Assembly: GCA_022760735.1 (NCBI GenBank)
Contig: JAKELU010000018.1
Location: 1 to 42,218 of the forward strand
Length of the DNA: 42,218 nucleotides
Origin: Firmicutes bacterium FC7
Lineage (GTDB): Bacteria; Bacillota; Clostridia; Tissierellales; Tissierellaceae
Direction: 5' to 3'
Shown: one piece after another, positions 35,255 through 42,218 of the stretch
How positions within the stretch are numbered: position 1 is the stretch's first letter
How the letters are laid out: every line of letters begins with the position of its first letter
Position numbers and translations under genes: made by a program
Notes under the pieces: model-generated
Seen by the model: the letters and a program-made list of their open reading frames with translations, nothing else
What the model was told of the DNA's origin: nothing
The model's database searches: none

Positions 35255-38200
35255 TTAATTTATTATAAGTTGAATATTTCCGTTTTGGCTATAATAAGTA
35301 AATGTTAAGCCAAGATGTTCAATTAACAAGTCTAATGGTACATATGCCCTTCCATTTTGAATTACTGGCTTGGAGCTAATCTTGACCATAATTCCATCTA
35401 CATAGCAATATTCACTGCCTATATCCATAATAATTGATTTGCTAATGCCGTTAACAAACCTATTTATCAACAGTTTCTTTGCTCCCTTAACTACTGGATT
35501 ATCTGATAAGCTTATAGTGAATCCTATTTCATCACCTATATATTTTACAGGAACTAATATACTATGGTTATATTTGTCATGTATTAAAGGTGCAGAATCT
35601 AATTTGATGCTCTTACCCCTTACTGATAATCCAATCTTTACATTAGATGTATTATTTAACAAATTAGAAAGCTCCATGACTTTTAGCTTGCTTTCGTATA
35701 TATTTATTGCTGCTAAATCTTGTACTGATATGCCTGCTTCTGGATTTGCCTTCTTAAGCTCTTTTGTTTTTCCCCAATTTGGCTCCATAGTTCCTATCTT
35801 TCTTTTGCTATCTGGAATTGGACTTGTAGGAATTATAGTGATATCAGTAGTATCTCCACCTTTACCACTTCCACTACTACCAGAGCCACCTTTTCCTCCA
35901 TTGCCTCCTCCGGAGCCACCACCATTCTTACCTTCTAATATATCTAATCTTAGGTTTAGTTCTTTTATTTTTGCATCTGTTTCTGGGCTATCATTTTTAA
36001 TTACTCTTATTTTTAATCTTGCTATTCTAATATAACTATCTAATTCTTCTGTACCCTTCTTAGCTTCAGCCTCTTCTACTGCTTTCTCAGCATTTTTTAT
36101 ACGTTCTTCATTCTTTATTCCTTCTTTTTCTGCTTCATACATTTCTGCAATTTGATTTATAAAATCTGTCAAGGTATCTTTAGCAGCTTTGTTATTATCA
36201 CTAATCCAACCTATTGCTAATCTAGCAGCAAATATCGCTTTATCAATTTCCTCTTGTACTTCAATATCTCTTATAGTATTTTCTCTTACAGCTTTTGCAA
36301 GTAATTCAGCTGCATCATTTACAGCTTTTACTGCTAAGTCTATAAGTTCTTGATCATTATCTTGTTCTAATTTTTTTTCTATTGAATTTATAGTATTTAA
36401 TATCGTTGTTTTAAGAGCTTTATTGCTACTATGGTTTATTTTATCTATTGCTCTTCTAGCTGCTGCAATATCTAATTTTGCATTAGATTTATCCACTTCG
36501 TTTTTTACATTTAGTACTGAAGAAGATGCAATTGTTACTAATCTTATAGCTTCCTTAACATCAATATTGTCCTCTGCAAGTTCAATTTCTTTATTAGCAT
36601 AGTCAATTTGTGCAAGCAAGTCCTTAGTTAAATTTTTATCGCTAATCTTACGGACTGCTGCATTTGCATTAATGACTTGAATTTTAGCAGCCTGTATCAT
36701 ATTATAAGCTTGTTTTATTTTATTAGTTTCTTCTTCATCAACCTTACCTTCGATGATTCCTGTAATAAACTGATTTACATCGTTTATTTCTTTAAATGTT
36801 TTCTCTATAGCTTCTTTAGCAGCTGCTAGTGCTTCACTTTCTTCTTTTGATTCATTTTCTATAGACTTTTCTAAATCAATAAGAATTTTTATTAGTTTAT
36901 CATATAGGTCATTTTCGTCTGTAGGGTCATCTATTAAATCTTTAATGCTTTCTACCACAAATCTTGCATTTATAATGTCGGATGATTTCCTACTTTCTAC
37001 TGCTTTTTGTACTAGCTTAGTAGCCTCGTCTACTTTCTTTGATATATCTAGTTGATTCTTTAATTTGAAAATTTCTTCACTTAGATATTGAATTATATCC
37101 GAATACTTGCCATCTACCTTGCTTAGAGCTGCTTCAGCATCTTTAACGCTTTTTTCAGTAGGATAAGCATTTGCTCTAGTAACTGCAATTTTTGCATCCT
37201 TGACTAGTTGTATAGCATCTAATCTTTTTTGTAGGCTTGCCCTTATATTTTTATCAGTTACAAGATTTACTGCATCTTGTGCTATCTTCATAGTTTCATA
37301 ATCAGGTTCTGTAATAGTATTAGTTTCACTATCATATGTTAACTTATCCTCTGCTTCTTTTACAGCATTTTCCGCATTTGTTACTTTTTGTTCTTCAGTT
37401 TCCAAGTAGTTTTCTATAGCGTCAATTCTAGTACTTATTTCTTTTTCCAAAAGTTTATATACATTTTCATATATGTCATTATCTATCTGTTTAACTATAC
37501 CTTGAAAATCCTCGAAGGACTTAACAACAGCATCCTTATTTTCTTTGCTCTTATTTTTTTCTGCATTTTCCAATGTTTTTATTGCATTCATGTAGCTATA
37601 TAACGCTTTAATTCTAGTATTAAGATTTTGTTTTTCATCCTTAAGTCTAATAACATCAACCAATTTTTCAGCAGCTGAAATATCCTTTGATAAGGATTTG
37701 GAATTAGAAATTGCACTTTCTTCAGCATATTTTACTGCATCTGTAGCAATTTCAATTTCAAGATTTTCAATATCCTCAGTCAGTGTTGCTTTGTTAATAG
37801 TTTTACCTTCAACTTCTAATACCTCTGTACCTTTAAGGAAACTTATGGCCTTTCTAGCCACAGTTATATCTTTAAATGCTTTTGTATCTTTTGCTTTATT
37901 TACTGCTTCAATTGCCTTTTGTAGAAGCTCAAGTGCCTTATAGTTTTCTAAATTATCTCGTAGTTCTTTAACTCGTTCCTTAAGACCTGGTATATATTCT
38001 TCATAATTCACATTTGAAATAGCCTTTTCCGCAGCAGTAATATCCTTCTCTGTTAGCTTAATAATGTCTTTTTTCTCAGCAGTCTCAACAAATTGCTTTG
38101 CTTTGATTGCATTATTAAGTTCCTTAATTACACTTTGATGTTCTTTTTTTAAATTCCCAGACGGTAATAGTTTTACTGCCTCTTCTGCTCTATTTACTGC

Positions 38201-39937
38201 TAATATATTGTCTGTTGAATTTGTATTAACATCTCTTAAACTATCTTTCGCCTCATTTATAGCTTTATTGGCATTTTCTATTTTTTTATATAAATCTATC
38301 TTAGAAACAACTTCTTTTAATTTCTTTTCTAATTCTTTTCTTATTTTGCTATCAGTTACCATTGCAATATCAGCTTCAGCAGTTTCCTTAGTTATCTGAT
38401 CTTCAACTGCTTCTATTGACTCTATTGCTTTCTTTGCATATTCTATAACTGCCATCCTATTATTGAGTTGATTATTTATATTATTTACTTTCTCTATAGC
38501 TTCCTTAGCATTATCAATTAAACCTTCTAATTCTAACTTGTTTTCTTCAGAGTAGTCTTTCATGTATTTTGCCAAGCTTTTTTCAGCCTTAATAACGGCA
38601 TCTATTGCATCTATTCTATCTATTGCATCAGTTAATTCTTCTGATTCTCCAGTTGACTGAAGCATTTGAATAGCAACTTTAGCTAAAGCAATATCTGTTT
38701 CTTTCATGGTCTTTTCTGCTTTTTCTAAGGCTTTTATAGCTTTTGTTAATAGCTCATTAAAATTAATATTTTTCTCTACTTTGTTTAATCTAGAATTAAG
38801 GGTATCAATTATAGCTTGATAACTTTGATTAATATTACTTAGTTCCTTTCTTGCAGATGTTACATTACTCATTTTCAATGGTGGTGTTTCTGCTTTTTCA
38901 ACAGCCTTTATTGCTTTTATTACTTTTTCAATCATTTTTATTCGATTTTCTAGATTACTTTTAATCTCTATGTCTTTTATACTGCTTAATTTAGATTTTG
39001 CTGAATTTATTCTGTATTCAGCTGTTTCTCTAAAAGGAGACAGAGGTTTATCTACTTCAATTCTTCTTATGGTATATTCCGCTTCATCTATTGCGCCTAT
39101 TACAATATTATTAATTATTTCATTTGGATCCCAATCATGAAAAAATCCACTATTCAACATCTCAGCATCTGTTTTTAGGAAATACTTATCCTTATTAGCA
39201 TGGTTTACATCCCCAATTCTAGAATCTACATGATACCAGTTTCCTTGATACTTAACTAAGTTCCATAAATGAGGCTCTTTATTACTTTTAATTGTTCCTG
39301 TTATGATAGTATTTTCATAGCCTAACTCATCCATTATAATTGAAAACAACATGGCATATGCTTCTCTTGAAACTGGTTTATCATCATTTAACCCATCTAA
39401 GATCCTATGATTATCTTTTTCATATTCATAACTCAATTCATTTAAAATATAATCATAAGCTAATTTTATTTTATTGTAGTCTGTAGTTTCCGTTTTTATA
39501 GTTTGATATAATCCAGCAAGTACTGCATTAATCTCATTAATATTATTTATATACTCAATTGAATGTACAACTCCAGAAACTTCCTCATTGCTATTATTGA
39601 TAATAAAATCAAATTTTGTATCATTTTTATTTATATTTAACTCCCCAAGGTGTTTAGGGACTTCTGCAACTGCTTTATTAAAAGTGTTTATAACAGCTTG
39701 TTCAATAATTTTTTCATTTGTAAAATTCATTTCGCCATCAAAATTAATGGTTATTATATCTTGCTGATTAATTATGCCTTCCTTTAATTTTGCTCTATAA
39801 TCATCCCAACTGAATACTGTATATTCTACTTTGTTGGATTCCTCAGCAAATACTCCTGATGGTATCATCATAATTAATGCTAAAACTAAACAAATTACTC
39901 TTTTTAATTTATTTTCAACTTTACTTTTTTTTATCAA
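35255..39937 (-). CDS. Giant secreted protein: pseudo-transglutaminase, helical repeats, CuAO-like domain
   Basis: A 1,560-residue secreted protein. A signal peptide (about 1-31, ending SGVFA) is followed by a transglutaminase-like domain (about 135-265). There, HLWNLVKYQGNWYHVD provides H223 and D238, but the cysteine position in the usual C-x-G-Y-A is R191 (REAYA), so cysteine chemistry is unlikely. Residues about 280-1335 are many degenerate two-helix repeats rich in A, E and K (pattern DIxxAxxAI...LxxRL). A Gly/Ser linker (1336-1361) leads to a C-terminal copper-amine-oxidase-like domain (about 1430-1560, VPVKYIGDEIGF and AYVPLDLLIEHLG). The start is TTG with AAGGGGG seven bases before; the ATG 45 bases upstream lacks a ribosome site. 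It may be an adhesin or wall-spanning scaffold. Confidence 0.8.
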   Translation of the reverse strand: MIKKSKVENKLKRVICLVLALIMMIPSGVFAEESNKVEYTVFSWDDYRAKLKEGIINQQDIITINFDGEMNFTNEKIIEQAVINTFNKAVAEVPKHLGELNINKNDTKFDFIINNSNEEVSGVVHSIEYINNINEINAVLAGLYQTIKTETTDYNKIKLAYDYILNELSYEYEKDNHRILDGLNDDKPVSREAYAMLFSIIMDELGYENTIITGTIKSNKEPHLWNLVKYQGNWYHVDSRIGDVNHANKDKYFLKTDAEMLNSGFFHDWDPNEIINNIVIGAIDEAEYTIRRIEVDKPLSPFRETAEYRINSAKSKLSSIKDIEIKSNLENRIKMIEKVIKAIKAVEKAETPPLKMSNVTSARKELSNINQSYQAIIDTLNSRLNKVEKNINFNELLTKAIKALEKAEKTMKETDIALAKVAIQMLQSTGESEELTDAIDRIDAIDAVIKAEKSLAKYMKDYSEENKLELEGLIDNAKEAIEKVNNINNQLNNRMAVIEYAKKAIESIEAVEDQITKETAEADIAMVTDSKIRKELEKKLKEVVSKIDLYKKIENANKAINEAKDSLRDVNTNSTDNILAVNRAEEAVKLLPSGNLKKEHQSVIKELNNAIKAKQFVETAEKKDIIKLTEKDITAAEKAISNVNYEEYIPGLKERVKELRDNLENYKALELLQKAIEAVNKAKDTKAFKDITVARKAISFLKGTEVLEVEGKTINKATLTEDIENLEIEIATDAVKYAEESAISNSKSLSKDISAAEKLVDVIRLKDEKQNLNTRIKALYSYMNAIKTLENAEKNKSKENKDAVVKSFEDFQGIVKQIDNDIYENVYKLLEKEISTRIDAIENYLETEEQKVTNAENAVKEAEDKLTYDSETNTITEPDYETMKIAQDAVNLVTDKNIRASLQKRLDAIQLVKDAKIAVTRANAYPTEKSVKDAEAALSKVDGKYSDIIQYLSEEIFKLKNQLDISKKVDEATKLVQKAVESRKSSDIINARFVVESIKDLIDDPTDENDLYDKLIKILIDLEKSIENESKEESEALAAAKEAIEKTFKEINDVNQFITGIIEGKVDEEETNKIKQAYNMIQAAKIQVINANAAVRKISDKNLTKDLLAQIDYANKEIELAEDNIDVKEAIRLVTIASSSVLNVKNEVDKSNAKLDIAAARRAIDKINHSSNKALKTTILNTINSIEKKLEQDNDQELIDLAVKAVNDAAELLAKAVRENTIRDIEVQEEIDKAIFAARLAIGWISDNNKAAKDTLTDFINQIAEMYEAEKEGIKNEERIKNAEKAVEEAEAKKGTEELDSYIRIARLKIRVIKNDSPETDAKIKELNLRLDILEGKNGGGSGGGNGGKGGSGSSGSGKGGDTTDITIIPTSPIPDSKRKIGTMEPNWGKTKELKKANPEAGISVQDLAAINIYESKLKVMELSNLLNNTSNVKIGLSVRGKSIKLDSAPLIHDKYNHSILVPVKYIGDEIGFTISLSDNPVVKGAKKLLINRFVNGISKSIIMDIGSEYCYVDGIMVKISSKPVIQNGRAYVPLDLLIEHLGLTFTYYSQNGNIQLIIN

Positions 39938-40062
39938 GATAAATCCCCCTTGAAGCTTAGTTATTATTAATTTTATCGGCATAATTTAAGATTTATTTAG
40001 ACTTGTTTCGTATAAAGTTCAAGATAGAATAAACTATTACTAGCGAATATTTGATGGTAAAT

Positions 40063-40096
40063 AAAATCCTAAGAACAGTTGACGTCTTAGGATTTT
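40063..40096 (-). terminator. Terminator after the SLH-protein gene
   Basis: AAAATCCTAAGA (40063-40074) and TCTTAGGATTTT (40085-40096) form a perfect 12-bp stem; the minus-strand tail is ATTTACC. The stem sequence resembles that of the terminator after the next gene (CCTAAG core). Confidence 0.75.
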
Positions 40097-40104
40097 ATAA
40101 GTAT

Positions 40105-41676
40105 TTATTTTATTTTTGTAAATATAGCTGCTATTTCAGCCCTTGTAATTAAATTTTTTGGTCTAAAAGTTCCATCTGGATAACCTGTAATTAAACCAAA
40201 ATCCATCAACTTTTTAACTTCAACTGGATATAAAGATAAACCAATATCAGTAAGCATACTGTTCATCTCAGTATTATATGCTAATCCAAGATCTAAGGCC
40301 TTATCTATTAAGAATGCTACCTCTTCTCTAGTAATAGGTCTATCCATGTTATAATAATTAAACCTAACTAAATCAATAGATGGTATCCTATCTAGAATAG
40401 ACTTAGACTCAATATATCCCCATGAATATGGGCTTATAGGCACAATAGCATTTGTAACAACTGGCTTAACATTTTTGGGATTTAGAGCTATTTGTCTACT
40501 TAATACTGTCATAAATTCCCTTACTGTAATATTGCCAGTAGGATTAAAAGTACCATCAGGATAACCTGCTAAGAGCCCTTTTGAAACTAAATAATTTATA
40601 TTATTGCTTGCCCAATAATCTTCATCAACATCGTTAAAACTTCTATTTAATGCCTTTGGTTTTTCTTGTCTCATAATATAAAAGTCTTGCTCTGAGTTGT
40701 CTTCAAAGTTTAATACACTTAATCTATATGGTTTATTTAGTTCCAAGCTTATACTATCATTCATAGTAACAGTTTGATCTGTTTCTTCGTTATATACAAG
40801 CATATATGAAGTATCAACTTTTTTCTTGTTGTTACTTAATTCATCTTCATATCTATAATAATCTGCAACTTTAATCTTATCCTTATAAACTATATACGGA
40901 CTAACATTACTAGGAGTTCTTCTTTCTTCAATGTTTCTCCAATCTGGTTTTATAAGAATATATGCTATCTCCTCAAATGTTTTATCCTTGTTATGAGTAA
41001 TAGTTACCTTAAATATTCCATACTTATCTAGTTTAATATTACCATCCTTATCCATAGAAAGGCCGCTAACTTTAATTTTTATATCATTTTTATTATAACT
41101 TTTGTAATTATCCTCTATAACTTCTTCGTATAAGCTTAAAGCATGTACAACTTTGCCATATTCTAATTCAAAAATATCTTTATATCCTTTAAACTTATTG
41201 ACTTTAGACTGTCTATTCTTAGCTAGTCTCTCTAAAACAAAATCTGGAACATATTTAGTAAGTGGTGAATTATCCTCCTTAATATTAAATTTATAAGTAC
41301 TCACATTTTCTGCCCAATCTATAATATTTATATAAATCAATGATGGTATATCAATATTTATTTCATATATTTTACCGACCTTTTCCCTACCATCTCTTTC
41401 ATATTCATAATCATCCATGTCAATTTCATAGGATCGAAACTCTTTATCAATTCTATAAACGATAGGCTTATCAGCTAACTCTTCATTATCATCTATACTT
41501 AATTTTAATTTACCATCTTCTATATAAGCATAATTAATCACTGGCTTTACATTATCTTCTTCTGCCGTTGAATAAATTTTTGATGCTTCTGAAACATTAC
41601 TAAATGGAATAAATCCAACAAGTAAAATTAAAGCAAGTGACATAAGCAATTTAGCCTTGATTTTCCTAATCGTCAT
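40105..41676 (-). CDS. S-layer-homology (SLH) domain surface protein
   Basis: A 523-residue secreted protein with an N-terminal signal peptide (hydrophobic stretch about 10-24, then NVSEAS), Ig-like beta-rich segments in the middle and three C-terminal SLH domains. The first has GLLAGYPDGTFNP and REFMTVLSRQ, the second ITREEVAFLIDKAL, and the third GLITGYPDGTFRP and TRAEIAAIFTKI. SLH domains bind pyruvylated secondary cell-wall polymer. The ATG at 41676 has AAAGGAG seven bases upstream. It is next to the large surface protein but has its own terminator, so the two may be co-regulated rather than co-transcribed. Confidence 0.93.
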   Translation of the reverse strand: MTIRKIKAKLLMSLALILLVGFIPFSNVSEASKIYSTAEEDNVKPVINYAYIEDGKLKLSIDDNEELADKPIVYRIDKEFRSYEIDMDDYEYERDGREKVGKIYEINIDIPSLIYINIIDWAENVSTYKFNIKEDNSPLTKYVPDFVLERLAKNRQSKVNKFKGYKDIFELEYGKVVHALSLYEEVIEDNYKSYNKNDIKIKVSGLSMDKDGNIKLDKYGIFKVTITHNKDKTFEEIAYILIKPDWRNIEERRTPSNVSPYIVYKDKIKVADYYRYEDELSNNKKKVDTSYMLVYNEETDQTVTMNDSISLELNKPYRLSVLNFEDNSEQDFYIMRQEKPKALNRSFNDVDEDYWASNNINYLVSKGLLAGYPDGTFNPTGNITVREFMTVLSRQIALNPKNVKPVVTNAIVPISPYSWGYIESKSILDRIPSIDLVRFNYYNMDRPITREEVAFLIDKALDLGLAYNTEMNSMLTDIGLSLYPVEVKKLMDFGLITGYPDGTFRPKNLITRAEIAAIFTKIK

Positions 41677-42020
41677 TCTATTTCTCCTTTCGCTGCAAAA
41701 CATATTACTAATTACTTCTAGTTTAAATGGATTTATTTAATAAATCAATGCTACTAGTCAATTTTTAAGAAACTCAAAATAATAATTTAAAAGGCAAATT
41801 AATCATAGTAATAGTTATGATTAATTTGCTCACAAAGTAGTTTATCACATAAATTTCAATATCTAAATTATATATCGGTAATTAAAATAGAAAGTTAATG
41901 AACTTTTATGTAAATTATTCATTTACATTGATAGAACAAATTTATATTTAAGAACTCAATAATATTTTAATAATACCCATTTAATACCGATTTTGATGTT
42001 TTAAATACACCATAAAAAAC
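41677..42020. other. AT-rich intergenic region with an orphan hairpin
   Basis: No open frame longer than a few codons with a ribosome site is seen. It contains a perfect 14-bp inverted repeat (GCAAATTAATCATA 41794-41807 with 41816-41829, eight-base loop) and a smaller one (ATGTAAAT 41908-41915 with 41921-41928). Promoter-like hexamers for the SLH gene, such as TTGATT-17-TAAACT, lie nearer the gene but are weak. Confidence 0.6.
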
Positions 42021-42064
42021 AAAAAAATATTAAAACCTTGTGATTTTAATAATCACAAGGTTTT
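42021..42064 (-). terminator. Terminator of the tRNA transcript
   Basis: AAAACCTTGTGATT (42032-42045) and AATCACAAGGTTTT (42051-42064) form a perfect 14-bp stem, followed on the minus strand by AATATTTTTTT. It lies four bases past the tRNA-Arg CCA end. Confidence 0.9.
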
Positions 42065-42067
42065 TAT

Positions 42068-42144
<77 letters not shown>

Positions 42145-42160
42145 ATAATTTATTATACAA

Positions 42161-42218
42161 TGGAGCGGGTGAAGGGAATCGAACCCTCGCAACCAGCTTG
42201 GAAGGCTGGGGCTCTACC
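42161..42218 (-). tRNA. tRNA-Gly (anticodon UCC), 5' end beyond the window
   Basis: The minus strand shows the anticodon arm with loop CTTCCAA (anticodon TCC), the T arm GGTTCGATTCC, the acceptor 3' strand CACCCGC, discriminator T and encoded CCA (42161-42163). The acceptor 5' strand and start of the D arm are cut off. It is separated from tRNA-Arg by 16 bases and shares its transcript. Confidence 0.93.

Noticed and set aside
35439-36035. A 198-codon plus-strand open frame opposite the giant surface-protein gene
   Set aside because: Its proline-rich part is just the reverse reading of the Gly/Ser linker; there is no ribosome site or family resemblance.
35850-39000. DNA-level tandem repeats or CRISPR-like array in the giant gene
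   Set aside because: The periodicity is only in amino-acid character; no repeated nucleotide unit of constant sequence is seen. No CRISPR-like repeat/spacer pattern was seen elsewhere in the window.
41794-41829. Riboswitch upstream of the SLH gene
   Set aside because: A single AT-rich hairpin without any conserved ligand-core motif that I can recognise.

Overview
The window looks like chromosome from a low-GC, endospore-forming, strictly anaerobic Firmicute of the Clostridia/Tissierellia kind. The signs are spoIVA, a SpoIID/LytB-domain protein and a BofC-like protein, two T-box leaders, the SCIFF peptide and its maturase, an oxygen-independent HemZ-type enzyme, and the gene order itself. All 35 protein genes and both tRNAs I can support read on the minus strand, so the window is described below in transcription order from the right-hand end. 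The plus strand shows no gene I believe.

Right end, 42.2 to 35.2 kb: tRNA-Gly(UCC), cut by the window edge, and tRNA-Arg(ACG) with their terminator; a 390-base AT-rich gap; then two secreted surface proteins, each with its own terminator. One has three SLH domains. The other is a 1,560-residue protein with a transglutaminase-like domain that appears to lack its cysteine, a very long helical repeat region, a glycine-rich linker and a copper-amine-oxidase-like C-terminal domain.

35.0 to 26.1 kb, accessory metabolism: cphB-cphA (cyanophycin breakdown and synthesis), a secreted GH18-type hydrolase with a macro-domain protein behind it, a zinc-dependent phospholipase C-like protein, asnA (ammonia-dependent asparagine synthetase) under an Asn-specific T-box, an unrecognised 243-residue protein and a BofC-like protein.

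25.4 to 8.3 kb, a long conserved clostridial housekeeping run: ruvC-ruvA-ruvB-DUF2905-spoIID-like-queA-tgt-yajC-TIGR04086 gene-scfA-scfB-recJ-rel-dtd-MBL hydrolase-hemZ-aspS. It links Holliday-junction processing, queuosine tRNA modification, the SCIFF ribosomal peptide, the stringent response, D-aminoacyl-tRNA proofreading and aspartyl-tRNA synthesis. The secD-secF pair, apt and hisS, which I recall from this neighbourhood in many relatives, are absent here.

8.2 to 0.1 kb: an RseC-type Fe-S membrane protein with a CsoR/CstR-family regulator; glyA; the conserved set DUF512-der-plsY-gpsA; and spoIVA with its terminator. At the extreme left edge, a perfect GC-rich hairpin resembles the end of an IS200/IS605-type element.

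Aspartate is a recurring theme: aspS and asnA are each controlled by their own T-box (specifiers GAC and AAC), and cphA/cphB make and degrade the Asp-Arg polymer cyanophycin. Several genes appear to start at TTG behind a strong Shine-Dalgarno that sits inside a longer open frame, so several starts given here are shorter than the longest possible frame.
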